64,000 nucleotides of DNA from Liolophura sinensis (taxonomy: Eukaryota > Mollusca > Polyplacophora > Chitonida > Chitonidae). The notes under the pieces are model-generated. The model did not search any database, was not told where the DNA came from, and was given only the letters and a program-made list of their open reading frames with translations. Made by a program: the position numbers and the translations under genes. The stretch lies in the NCBI RefSeq assembly GCF_032854445.1, contig NC_088301.1, positions 16,242,281-16,306,280 on the forward strand. Reading direction: 5' to 3'. This document shows, one piece after another, positions 45,153 to 57,354 of the stretch (position 1 is its first letter; the number at the start of each line of letters is the position of its first letter).

Positions 45153-45322
45153 AAAAACTCTTTTTTCGGGAGGAGGGATAACCAACAATCTGCTTGGAAT
45201 GGCCTTGCGAAAGCAAAAGAAGTATATTTTCACACTGGGGATATGCCATAAGCCTATGTATTTGAAACCCAACAGAACTAAAACAGCAAAAGGAGTTGTC
45301 ACTGTGTCGCACACACAGAGAG

Positions 45323-45377
45323 TGAGTGCTTGGGGTTTAACGTCGTACTCAACAATTTTTCAGTCATATGACGACGA
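45323..45377 (-). mobile_element. SINE-B, strongly truncated (about 55 bp), with target-site duplication
   Basis: Only the last part of SINE-B ('gtgcttggggtttaacgtcg', 'tcaacaatttttcagtcata', 'tgacgacg' on plus). Flanked by cacacagagag at 45312-45322 and 45378-45388. A SINE-A was inserted immediately to its right. Confidence 0.85.
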
Positions 45378-45393
45378 CACACAGAGAGATATA

Positions 45394-45611
45394 TTTATTG
45401 ATTGATTGATTGATTGATTTGATTTCTCTTCACGTCGTACTCAAGCAAATTTCACTTAATATACGACGGCGGCTAGCACTATGGTAGAAGGAAACCGGGT
45501 AGAAGCCGGGGAAAACTACAACCTTCGCAGGTTGTTGCCAGACTGTTGCCATGCGGCTGGGTCATTGCGTCGCGCTGGCGTACAAATCACCTTGGCCACG
45601 GAGGCCCTCAC
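45394..45611 (-). mobile_element. SINE-A, near full length, nested next to SINE-B
   Basis: Minus-strand SINE-A with an (ATTG)n/(AAAT)n tail, body and a tRNA-like head ending 'cttggccacggaggccctc' on plus. Flanked by agagatata at 45385-45393 and 45612-45620. This left target repeat overlaps the right target repeat of the SINE-B fragment, so both insertions used nearly the same point. Confidence 0.88.
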
Positions 45612-45624
45612 AGAGATATAGGTA

Positions 45625-47280
45625 ATGTTTTCACTGTCCGAGAGATACGGTATCGTATTTGTAGAATATATCATGAGGCATTTATTTCCAGAGGTTGTTC
45701 ATTAGTACCCAGATCTCACCCTTCGACATCATTCAGTCCTAAATCAGACTTAATACTATCTGTGTAGCAACATAATACCTCAGAAACCCAACCCTTGCGC
45801 CAGCTCCACCCCTCATCCGTCACTGTCACGTTTCGTCTCCTTCAAGAAAATAAAACTTAAAATAGACGTTCCTCATCGATTGCATATGGCCCATTTCATA
45901 TTTCAATAGCGAGCCGTGGCGCTCTGTATGACATTACATTCATAGATTTGATGAATGTTTTATTCATAGACATGTAGCTTTCTTGAAAGCTGCTTCCTTG
46001 ACAAAAACAGACACAGTGCCAAGTATCTGTGCCTCTGTCTGGCAAACAATGTGATCCAAAGTAGATCGATCCACATGACTTTCCGCTGATGACATCAGGC
46101 TGGACAGACAATATGACTAGAATGCGTTGTACAATTAATTACTTCCATGGTGTCCTTAGCAATAATGCCTAGCATTCCTGACCCCTAGGGAGAAAATGAC
46201 TAGACTGAAGTGGTCTATATCGAAGCCTCGAAACAGACATTCATATACTGGCCATCAAACATAATAAACGTTCCGGTCAGTAATGTGAGAGACCAGTTTC
46301 CAAAGCATTCAACATGTCCAAAACGTCCAATACATACCAGAACTAAGAAAGTATATTAAGTAAAAATTACGAAAGATTCATGGAAAGAGATGCAAGTATT
46401 AGTTTTTCATCATAACGGACAGACCTCAGAAATGTTCTAAGTGAATTAATTAAATCCTTACATGAATCGTGTCCAATGCTAGTTCCGCGGATAATGGGCT
46501 GAAATTTCGCTTCCATGTTCAACGGAAAGAAATAAATTGTTTCCTGTATTTGTTTTTTTTTTAAATAATACTAAAGATTCGATTCTCCGTCTGCGAAGCA
46601 AGAAACTATCATCCTGTTAGCCCTTCAAAGATGGCGACAATCTTGTGTAACATGGCGAGTTAATTATGCATCACGTGATGAAACAGTTGCTTTCGCATTA
46701 TACATGGAAAACTACTCTTTTAAATAAGGTACCATCATGCAGTACTTTGCAGGTTACCCACACGTGATTTATTGCTTCATGCTTCGTCTTATTGTACTGT
46801 GTTGTTTTCAAGAATCTAGGGAATGAACTAATTCACCATAAATCTTGTGATGTCAATGTCTGCAGTTTAAAAGTGGTATAAAGACACCAAGGGTACAAAT
46901 CATGATCCTCGGGCCTGTGCCCATGTTTGAAAACAACCAATTATATCTCATTCCTGGTAGTAGTATCTTTTTTCACAAGGGCGTGTTCACAACAATCGTC
47001 GTACTGACCAGTGTAGCTCATGAGCACTGCAATCAGGTGCATCCATCTCAACACAGCTGCCTTACTCGGCTGACTTAAAAGGATATATCCGTGCCATAAA
47101 CAAGCACAGATGTGTAAAACTTCATTTAACAAGTCCCTTTACCGACAAATACCGATAGTGTAAGCCACCTAAGGGACTGATTCTGTAAACACAATTGATG
47201 AGGAATGAGGTTCAATTCTCCTGACATTTTTGTAACCCCGCCTACGGTAAGACAAGAGATGAAACCGTCTTGTTATATGT
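45625..47280. other. Non-coding stretch, no gene recognised
   Basis: Nothing supported. A 12-bp palindrome, catcacgtgatg, with an E-box core lies at 46671-46682. Confidence 0.45.
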
Positions 47281-47297
47281 TCCTTGGCAACTTCATA

Positions 47298-47410
47298 TTT
47301 ATTTATTTGATTGTTTTTTTTTACGCCGTGCTCAATAACATACGACAGCGGTTAGCATTATGGTGGGGAAAAAACACGACCATCCGCTGGTTTGAAGGCA
47401 GACCTGGAAA
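47298..47410 (-). mobile_element. SINE-A, truncated and internally deleted
   Basis: Tail 'atttatttatttgattg', 'ttacgccgtgctcaa', then a gap over the usual 'gaatatttcacttat', and 'acgacagcggttagcattat' to 'gaccatccgctggttt'. Head absent. Confidence 0.82.
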
Positions 47411-47858
47411 CTTTATTGGTAAACGCTCAAGGACTGACTACGTTTACATAATTTATTAGTTCTTTGGTGCTTTGTTTTGAACGATGCTTTGGGCTCGAAC
47501 GTCCATTATGGTTGACGATTACATGCTATACGTATAACTCTTCCGGCGCCTAGATCTGCATACAAAAGTGATAGAATGACGTTTTTGTTGAATTACCTTA
47601 TCAGCACAACTATCAGGAATTCGTCATTTTTAGGCACACGTATGTGTTTAACACCATACATTGGAAATAACTTGTTACTTAAAGAAGCTTCAATTGTTTG
47701 CCTTACATCAGTGTTTTGTACACGCCTGAAATGTTTAAGAAGTGAAAACAAAACCTTTTCTTCTGATAATCTAATGCGATAATAAACATCAAACATTCCT
47801 AATCAATTTAGGTTAAACATCGGGATAATTATATGTTTGTTTATGTCAGTATCTGAAT

Positions 47859-48229
47859 GAACTGTAGCCATATCGTGCATGGTGACATCTACACCGAACT
47901 GTAGCCATATCGTGCATGGTGACATCTACACCGAACTGTAGCCATATCGTGCATGGTGACATCTACACCGAACTGTAGCCATATCGTGCATGGTGACATC
48001 TACACCGAACTGTAGCCATATCGTGCATGGTGACATCTACACCGAACTGTAGCCATATCGTGCATGGTGACATCTACACCGAACTGTAGCCATATCGTGC
48101 ATGGTGACATCAACACTGAACTAAAGCCATATCGTGCATGGTGACATCTACACCGAACTGTAACCATATCGTGCATGATGACATCTACACTGAACTGTAG
48201 CCATATCGTGCATGGTGACATCTACACAT
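47859..48229 (+). repeat. 37-bp minisatellite, 10 units
   Basis: Units start at 47859, 47896, 47933, 47970, 48007, 48044, 48081, 48118, 48155 and 48192: 'gaactgtagccatatcgtgc', then 'atggtgacatctacacc'. The first seven are identical or nearly so; the last three carry a few changes. The homogeneity points to recent expansion. The 73-codon minus-strand frame over it is a repeat effect. Confidence 0.97.
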
Positions 48230-48338
48230 GAAATAAAACAAAATAATCCTTAATTGCACGATGCTCACGAGATCATAAAGCAATTATCTACGGACTACAT
48301 TTGAAGTGGATATCATCCCTTGGATATCGACTGTTTTC

Positions 48339-48552
<214 letters not shown>

Positions 48553-48609
48553 TTATATATTTACATATGTATATTATTTCTTACATATTTTGGGGGAAGC
48601 AGGTGTTTG

Positions 48610-48697
48610 AGGCTGTGTTTGAAATGGGCCTTGTGACTATCGACTTTCGTGGGTTTGCAAATGGCATACGAATGTTAGCTTTGACGCTTAGATTCAA
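48610..48697 (+). repeat. Dispersed repeat R5, copy 2
   Basis: Resembles 37315-37395 ('tttgaaatgggccttgtga', 'tgacgcttagattc'). Confidence 0.5.
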
Positions 48698-48699
48698 AC

Positions 48700-49575
48700 G
48701 CAAATTCGTCACTCTTGATCTGACTAAAGATGTAAGGCAATTGTTAGTTGCGCCAAGAGTGCAAGACTACATTGGTCTGATCGAAGGTTTTACTCAAGAG
48801 TAATTCGGTAGTACAAAGGAAAGCGGGTTTTCGGGTGAAGGAAGCCGGACAGACCTTCTATCATTACGTATTATTGTACCCACAGCAGCAGGTGGGTTCG
48901 AGCTCTCGACTTCATTCTTCAGCCGCCTGAAGGATCTGCAGTGAGAGAGAGGACTTCGTCAACTGTATCAGTTAGACATGGCAAACGCTATCTACGTCTC
49001 TAACGACGAATGTATTGCACATTACGTATCTTAGAAGGGGGAGACATTTTTTTTTGCTATCTTTATATTTTCACTTTTGTGAAATAAATCAATTACTGCC
49101 ACATTTTGACAGCTGTTCTACATGAAGCTACCATTAAGAATTTTCAGCACTTATCAACTATAGTATTGTCCGCCAAAATAGGCCTTGAAATTAGTAAGAA
49201 ACGCCATGAAATGAACACCTGGCTATAAATCATAGTATAAATCATAGTACATACAACAGACATATAACCGATACAAACCCCGTCTGCCATCGTGCATTAA
49301 GGTTTTATTGTGATGTTTAGACTGGATTTTTGTCGGTTTATCAATATTGAGAGAGACTACTCTCTGTCCCTTACACAGTCAGTCATCATGGTAACTCACC
49401 GGGACAATTAGTAATCAGGAGGCGCAATGGGACCACGTTAACAAAAGCTTAGACAACTGACTAGGAGATGCATCAAGATAAACTACTGGGAAAGATATAA
49501 ACCTTATCTCTTTTATAGAATAGATGATTCTCATGTTTCTTGATTATTTCTCATACAAGCATCAGCTAGAAATAG
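48700..49575. other. Non-coding stretch, no gene recognised
   Basis: Nothing supported. Confidence 0.45.
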
Positions 49576-49576
49576 T

Positions 49577-49720
<144 letters not shown>

Positions 49721-49750
49721 AACAGAAGTATCCAAATCACAGTTCAGGCT

Positions 49751-49840
49751 GTCAAGCAATAAAACAATACTGTCAAACTATAAAACAATTCTTTCAAACG
49801 ATAAAACAATACTGTCAACCAATAAAACAATACTGTTAAT
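49751..49840 (+). repeat. 21-bp minisatellite, four units
   Basis: Units such as 'gtcaagcaataaaacaatac' plus 't' start at 49751, 49772, 49793 and 49814. They lie 30 bp after the AT/GT microsatellite. Confidence 0.92.
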
Positions 49841-49844
49841 GGAT

Positions 49845-52065
49845 AATCACCAGTCGGAGGTTAAACCGAGGGAACAGGACTCATTGGCACGGTTTATTAT
49901 GCATTTAAGTATCGAGACATTAAACACCTTTTATTGCCGAGATATGATATTTCCTTTAATCAACAGTTTCATGACGCCTGAGCATCAGTTTTTTCATTAC
50001 CTGGTCTTTAGATTATGTTATCAAAGAGACCAATAGAGCGCTATCAACACCCTTATCAGTCTACCATAGCAGCGCTCTGAGTCGTCAATGAAATTCTGAG
50101 CTCACTTGAGATAAGGTGGGTTTGTTGGCGGCTAGTGGTCGACCCCTGATATCCTTAATTGAGGCTGAATGGTATCACCGACCTCTGGATAAACACCTTG
50201 ATCGACCATTTGACGTGAAGATGTAAGAAAATCGATTTCTGTAGGAGAAATCTTGGCATGGTGGTTGTTAGAGGTTCGCGCCTACGTGACCAGAGTTTTT
50301 AAAACGTTAGCAAGTCGACCATTCCATAGCCGAGAAGCTTTCTGCATTTAGAGCAGACCAGGGGTCAAGAGGAGCACTATTCGTTCTCTTTCGTCCCTAA
50401 TCTAAAGCAGCCTACCACAGGCTCTAGTAGCATAGGATCGGTATATGTCATCAAAGGTACGGAAAAGTCAGGATTCCTACATTAAAGGATAAATGAAGTG
50501 AAACTCTAAAACAAAGATATGGTTTTCATGGACACGAAGAAAGTTACGCCATAAAGTGCGAAGAAAATAAATTTCGTTGTCAAACAAATTTGTACATGTA
50601 TCCCTTAGTAACCCTACTATTTCATGTATAATTTCTGTCGGTGTTCGTAGATTTTCGGAAATGACGTCATCGATGAGATTACCGGAAACACGGGACCATC
50701 CCTATGACCCCCCCCCCCCAAGTTCCCAGTTCGAGCTCTTCCCTACAAAGAGTTGTTTTCACAGCTCTCATCGTTGTCGCAACGATTGTACTTTTTTTCT
50801 CTAAAAGACGAATGTTTGGAAGCCTTTTCGTACTTATATGTTAAGACAAATCCCAAATTGTATTTTATGATATAATAATAACAATATGTATTTTAGGTCA
50901 GTATATGTGATCTTAGTAAACACGTGTTCCTATGTACACTATTTTATTTGTTGATACGCCTTGCTTGAACAAATCCGCAATACTTTATTCATATTAAGAA
51001 ACGTTATTATGCCTGCCTTTTAGATCATTAGTTCCAATCCTCAAACATTTTCAAAGGTCAGTGCTCCATGCATACCCTTGAACACTTATTGACACCAAAT
51101 TGTGTCAACCATGAGGGCAAGAAGATTAAGTCATCAGGTAGTCAGGATAACCTTTATCCCCAGGGGTTCTCTGACTGTTATTGGGTGCAGCACAAGTCTT
51201 AGCTACCCGTAACAGCCAGGAAACGTCCACGGATGACGAAGTAATTAGTTTGTCTTGCCAACGTCATGTAATTTTTTAATTGCGTCAGATTCATCCCGCT
51301 TCGTGAACCCTGGCGAGATCCACGTCGATGTGCAGTATTAACTCCTCACAAACTTGTACCTTTTGGCCTGCTTTTTGGTCCATAGACATCGAGTCACCGC
51401 TGTTTAATACCCAAGACTGTAGCCAACGTTAACAGCTTACTTTGGAGGTTTGTTCTTGGACATGACAGAGCTCATAGAGCGTCAGAGCAATGGAGTTCGG
51501 GTCAGAAACAAACGAAGCTGTCTCGACAAACCGTCTGCCGTTTTTTACCCGAGACAAAACATTTCCAAGGGGTGTATAAAAGCACTTGGACCCATGCCAA
51601 ATGAAGACCCCCTATAACGACAGTACGGTTTGAAAGGTGAATAATGAAAGCTAAGTTAATTAAACCTCTTCGAAAAATAATCAATTTTCTATTAACTTCT
51701 TGCCACAGCCTTGTGAGCAAGGAGAGTTGATTGCGATCTTCAGTAGACTAATCAGTGTGTGTTATCTTTTGATGAAGTTACCAGGTAGGTTTTATCAGCC
51801 ACTGATTAATTACCAATCGATGATTTTTACACGTCCGCATCATGCTATTCCCTCGAAGAACATTTAATTAATTTATTTGTTTATATAATTGGCTGTTATT
51901 TAATTCAAGAATTGTTCACTAACGCTAATGCGATTGTAGTCACTTTTATACGCGGAGATACTGCGGTGCCTTTTTCAAACCGTGGTCTTTCAACAACTTG
52001 CTGACGAACCTCCCCAGGTGACGATAGGACAAGTGTTCATCAACGAATTTAAGATTACGCAAACG
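49845..52065. other. Non-coding stretch, no gene recognised
   Basis: Contains a perfect 10-bp CRE palindrome, atgacgtcat, at 50661-50670 and a C run of about a dozen bases near 50708. Open frames up to 75 codons, none recognised. Confidence 0.45.
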
Positions 52066-52069
52066 GCCC

Positions 52070-52645
52070 CATCACCTTCAGTAACCGGCTGCTGACAGTC
52101 ACGTCACACAGTCAGGGCCCGCGGTTGGTCTGTGACCGTTCGGGACCGCGTTTGACTGCTGAGAGTCACGTTCCGCGTTTGGTCTGTGACTTTAACCCCA
52201 CCTATGGCCGATGACAGTCAAGGCCCGCGCTTGGTCTCTGACTGTTCAGGCTCGGCTTAGGTTGCTGACAGTCAGGACCCGCGTTTGGTCTCTGGCTATT
52301 CAGGCCCGGGTTAGGTTGCTGACAGTCAAGGCCCGCGTTTGGTCTCTGGCTGTTCAGGCTCGGCTTAGGTTGCTGACAGTCAGGACCCGCGTTTGGTCTC
52401 TGGCTGTTCAGGCTCGGCTTAGGTTGCTGACAGCCAGGGCCCGCGTCTTTTCTGTGACTGTTCGAGACCACCTTTGACTGGTGATAGTCAGGGTCCGCGT
52501 TTAACCGGCAACTGTTCAGACCCATCTTTGTTCGTTACCTGTTTAGGCCCACGTTTGTTCCTTACCTGTTCTGGCCCACGTCTGGGTGGTGATAGCCAGG
52601 GCCCGCATTTCTTCGCTGTCTGTTCAGACGAACGTTAAAGCATCT
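52070..52645 (+). repeat. 54-bp minisatellite, GC-rich, about ten units
   Basis: Units of 54 bp: 'ggtctctggctgttcaggct', 'cggcttaggttgctgacagt', 'caggacccgcgttt'. The centre (52.23-52.43 kb) is homogeneous, the flanks diverge, and at the right side a half-unit of about 27 bp occurs twice. The block is far more GC-rich than its surroundings. As 54 is 18 codons, frames are open on both strands; the minus-strand one (107 codons, 52202-52525) repeats an 18-residue Pro/Gln/Asn-rich motif 'SLNSQRPNAGPDCQQPKP'. A stop lies directly upstream, so a larger gene is not supported. Confidence 0.93.
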
Positions 52646-52649
52646 GGCT

Positions 52650-55560
52650 CCAAGGCACCAATATCTAATTACACATGGCTCAAATCCTTTCTTTTATAGG
52701 GGAATGAATCACAGAGAAATAAGACTTAATTTCACCTTTCACTTATGCCATTTATCGGCAAGAATCGGTCGATTTTCGTCATGCCAAGTGAATAGCCAGT
52801 GATTTGCAGGCCTCGGCAATAGACCTCAAATATCCTGAAACTCTGTCTGGACCCTGAATACAGAGAGTCCCTTTGACACGATAATGAGAAAGTATTCCGA
52901 GAAATAGCTACAGGCAAAATCCATATAAAATCTACTTTTCGTTTACATTTGGACCCCACGAAATCAGCTGACTTGTCCCAAGAAAAGGCGTTCGTATCTT
53001 TCTTAATTTACGTCAAAAACTCTACTCTGTGCTTCAATATAACTTTCAGACCAATTTATTTCATTCAGTAGATACGTGAATACACATTAAACAGTGTGTT
53101 TCTCATTGTCTTTTGAAATGGGATAGGTAAAAAGATTTAAAATCGACATTCGACAAGCATTTGCTTAAGGAAACAAATGATATGCCCAAGGCTGTTTCCT
53201 GACACAATACCTCACATCATTTCCTATAAACGAAAACAGGAACATGACATTCGATTGGCAACATGCCAAAGAAAAAGCATTTTTAATGATATCAAGAAGA
53301 TCGTGCAGTTAATGTAATATAACAAAAAATAAGCGTCATACACTAGCCAAAAATATGTGGACGTTAGTAATACTATACAAATAAGATTTCAGATTGAACC
53401 TCATCAGTATTATCTACAAAGTATTTCAAATATAACGTCTCCAACGCTAGCACAAAAAATATCAAGCTGGATCTCAGCAGTACTATCCAAGTAAGATTTC
53501 AAATTGGACGTCGGCAAAACTATAAAATACTATCACAATGAAGTACTGTCATAAGTTTGTCGCTTCGTTATGTGGTAGTTCGCATGTTAGTACTCCATCA
53601 AGTCTGATTTATTACCAGAGCTTATGTGAGTAATTTGGAGAAATAATTTTTTGGGTCTGCAATTCATATGTAGTCATTTTCCGGTGCTTTTTTTAACTAG
53701 AATGTGTTGCGATGAATACGTCTACAATTTCCATATGCACGTGCGTGTTTCCGTGTGATTCATGTCATGACTGTGACGTCATGACGACATGGCTTCCCAC
53801 CAACGCAATGGACAACGCAAATCAAAGCGTCTTTCCGAGTCACAACGAAACCAGAGTTAAGTTCCAAGGGCAGAGCATGTGAGAAAAAGTTTCATTGAAT
53901 ACAAATGAGATATGACCAGCGGTCAGATAGCCTGCACACCGATGCGTTTTCTCGGACTGAAGTATATTTGTTAACTCCGGGCACCTCATCTATCAGTCTG
54001 TTCAAGACGTCGCTGTAGAAATAAAGATATCGTCCTAAAGGCATCATTTTTCAGCCGCTCAGTTGAGATTTGATGATTATGAGTTGTGCTAAGGTGGGGA
54101 TTGTATATAGCACCTGCAGTGTTCGGAGAAGTTATTCCATGCCCAGAGACCGTTAATTGACGGAACTGAATATTGATCAGTTACGAACCAAAATAGTTTG
54201 GCCGGGAAATTGTGGGTTATGACAACAGATCAGGCAAAGGAGGCAAATCAATATCGGAGCTGTTCAAGAGATTCGCCGCAGACGTGAAACCAGCGCCGGC
54301 CCGAGAGAAAACACGGTCAATTTTTTCCTCAATCTTCACCTGAATGCAGTTGTTCTTAGGTACTGGGCTGGTGGAAAACACTCGATATAGCAAGCAATAA
54401 GCTACGGTGACCTAAGGTGAAGTAAATCAGCTGGGGTCAAAGCAGGCCAGATGACTGGACCAGACAACAGCTGCTTTGTGATTGAGGCACAAAGACATCC
54501 ATAACCAAAAGAAATTCTATTCTTGTAGCCCAGACTACATAAAAAGCTCGTTGACTGTGTATATACAAGAGGCTAAGCTGAAAGTATATGGCAATGACTG
54601 AAGAGTTGTGTAAATGTCTAGATGGCCAGTATTGTCTAGCGTGGATAAAGATAGAACAAGGCGAAAGCTAATCGCATTCAAATTATACCGAACTGTCTAG
54701 AAGAGATAATGATATAAGACTTAAGCGCCTCTTATCCAAACGATGCACTCGCCTTGACAATGCGCCAAAGCAGCTCTTACATTGCTAAACCGCTTTATAT
54801 AAGAACACAGTAAAATATATAAATATATGGTTAAATATACATGTCGATACTAAAACGTAGGCTTGAGCGTAAAGATTGTCAAACGTGCACAAAATGTTTA
54901 TCCAAAATGGAACAATTAAAGTTGATGACATAACAGCTGGAGGAATTAGGTGTTAGAGAATAAAATATGAATGACTGCAATACCATAAAACCGTGTAAAA
55001 AGGATAGCAAGGCAGATGTTTACATAGAAATTGCGCTAACAATGATTCATTACTCAAGCATGATTCAATGAAATTTAAAATATAATCTTCATAATTGTGA
55101 AAAATTGGTTGCATAATTGGCCTCATGCAAACCAGACGACCAAACAGTTTATGCAACAAGGAATGGATGGATAGTTGATCTTGTACCATCTGCATCGGTT
55201 CATGGCCAGTTTCGTCTCAACAAATACCCACTTTATCTTGCTTTAACGTACGCCATACTTGCTAGCACTGAATGGTGAAATGCAAGGATATTTTTTTATA
55301 TCCTTTACGGGTAAAAAAAATTACGGCATATCCTGAAATTCCCAAATTAAAGAAGAAATGTAACGCCAAGGTCATTGAGGTCACGCCGATGACACAGGGA
55401 GTGAGGGTCAGAAAAATGAAAAACTCAACTTTCTTTGAGTAAAATTTTAAGCATTCTGATTCCAATGGACACTTAGACCAATTTTATTAATGACTCTTGA
55501 TTAATGTCTGCATGAGGACATTATTGGTAAAGCTTAGCCTCGACATGCCCGCGTGAATGG
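52650..55560. other. Non-coding stretch, no gene recognised
   Basis: Mostly AT-rich sequence. A CRE-like TGACGTCA lies at 53774-53781. A short GC-richer patch at 54240-54320 has no recognised product. No repeat family of this window was found in it. Confidence 0.45.
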
Positions 55561-55569
55561 CACGGGTTC

Positions 55570-55826
55570 CTAAGGGCAAGCTAGTCTAGTGACGCAGGGA
55601 TGAAAAACGAGCCTAGAGAACGGCCCATGCCGATTTAAAGAATATGCTTCAGCGTCAGACAGAAAGCAATCGACATCTTTGTGACAACCATCATCGGTAA
55701 ACCCCAAACCGCAGACCGGGTCATCATCATACAACTTATTCTGTAAGAAAGTCACATCTGTACTGTTCAGTACCCTAGTTACCATAAAGGGTATACATTT
55801 CGCACTGTTGAATGCTCGATCTCCCC
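55570..55826 (-). other. Candidate terminal exon, unconfirmed
   Basis: On the minus strand an acceptor-like 'tattttgttgacag' (ending at 55827) is followed by about 85 codons of open frame to a stop at 55570. The peptide has a natural-looking composition with several Cys and acidic residues (for example 'DDDPVCGLGFTDDGCHKDVD'). I recognise no domain, no start codon is obvious, and no partner exon was found. It could be chance. Confidence 0.2.
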
Positions 55827-56103
55827 CTGTCAACAAAATACGTGAATCATGCCGCTATCCATTACGCTTCCGCCAACGTTAGCACCGTAGTGTTATTTGT
55901 CCGCAAAATGGTAACGGTTCGTGTTCCCAAATCCGTAAATAACGTTATTATTATTTTAACGTGGACATCATCTCGAAAATGTTAGAGGTATTAAGATACT
56001 AGACAAATTATGTTATGGCGCACAACTTCTTTCATCTATAAATCCGGACTTGAAAGTCCAGAAACCCAAAACTGCACTATCTTGACCCAAATTAACATTG
56101 GGA

Positions 56104-56185
56104 CATTTTCCATTGGGTTTAGCATCTGTAACTGAAATTCAAAACATTTTCCATTGGGTTTAACATCTGTAACTGAAACTCAAAA
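56104..56185 (+). repeat. 41-bp tandem duplication, two units
   Basis: 'cattttccattgggtttagc' (56104) and 'cattttccattgggtttaac' (56145), each followed by 'atctgtaactgaaa'. Confidence 0.9.
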
Positions 56186-56329
56186 TCATACCTTATTATC
56201 GCCTACATTGTAGCCTTCAATTGCCTGTCCACCTTCAGTAAAAAATTGATAATGAGACAGTTTCTGTGTCACCCTTTATAACGATGTTGAATCTATGGGT
56301 CGAAAAAACACTGTATAACAGCCGTCAAC

Positions 56330-56485
56330 CAATGTGTACGTTCCAGGTCAAATAATCGCAAGATCAATTCTCAATACGACGTTTAACATAAAATATTTTA
56401 AAACGCGGAAAGACCCAAGGTATGTTCAAGATGAATGACTGAAACCAGTATTCAAATCGTGTACCATGTTAGTTGAACCGACATC
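56330..56485 (+). repeat. Dispersed repeat R6, copy 2
   Basis: Shares 'acgttccaggtcaa.aat' and 'gcaagatcaattc' with 58.98-59.05 kb, and 'ggaaagacccaaggtatgtt', 'caaatcgtgtaccatg' with 1.87-1.96 kb. A diverged dispersed element of unknown class. Confidence 0.6.
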
Positions 56486-56489
56486 AAGT

Positions 56490-57250
56490 TACTAGGTTAG
56501 AAGCGCAGTTTATGTTGTAATGATAACCTAAGATACCAAGAGCCAACAGGTTCCCGTTAATCTGTAAGGGTAAACTCATAGCCAAGTCACAGAAATTAAA
56601 TAGGGCATACATGGAATCGGTTTTCCGTTAAAATCTCACATCGTGTCTTGACTTTCTACACTCTTACCAAGCTCAAATTGCGAAGAATTATTCAGAAATA
56701 TTAACTTTGTCTAGAATGTCGTCCTCGTGGGTGAGAGTTGTTTGAGCAATTTGCTCTATCTGCCATTAGCAATTCAACCTCGATATCGATTTGACAAAAA
56801 TCTCCACTGTCAAAGCCCATTGAACTGTCCAGACGTATAACACTACCAGACGTGCACATTGATGAATCTCGGGTACTGGGCAGAGAGGGTTAATATGTCC
56901 CTTCTTTCACCAGCGTCAATCAATGTCCACATGCTCGGCGATCGCGCGTGCCAAGATCCTGAAACTCTTGTTTCATGTCGGGTGCAAAAAGCCATGAGGC
57001 AGGAATCTTTGTTTAGCGTCCTTTACCCCAAGAGTGAAACGATAGTTCCGACTGCACGGGCGTTTTACAGTTGACATGCAAGCCCCTGGCCACTAGGTGC
57101 GTAATGGTCACATGTTGCTCTTTTCAAAGCTGACAATATGACCTAAGACTGGTGATAATAAAAGTTTTAAAACACAAGGGAGCCAAATAACAGTTCAGTA
57201 AACACAATATCCAAAGTCAAAGTTCCACAGACCAGTTCCCCGAATAAAAT
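56490..57250. other. Non-coding stretch, no gene recognised
   Basis: Nothing supported apart from a 71-codon frame at 56859-57074 that I do not recognise. Confidence 0.45.
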
Positions 57251-57252
57251 TA

Positions 57253-57351
57253 GGGAAAGTTTGTCAATATCTTGTCAAAGGTCGAGGGTTTACGCCAGGA
57301 TCTCGTATTGGTGAAAAGTTGGAGTTAAGCAAGCAAATAAACAAATAAATA
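57253..57351 (+). mobile_element. Possible diverged SINE tail
   Basis: 'cttgtcaaaggtcgagggtt', 'tacgcc.ggatctcg' and 'caaataaacaaataaat' resemble the 3' half of the SINE-A relative seen at 63.77 kb. No head. Weak. Confidence 0.35.
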
Positions 57352-57354
57352 TTT

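Noticed and set aside
45890-46110. Possible additional LTU block 1 fragment
   Set aside because: Only 'gttttattcataga' and a few nearby bases agree; the similarity does not extend.
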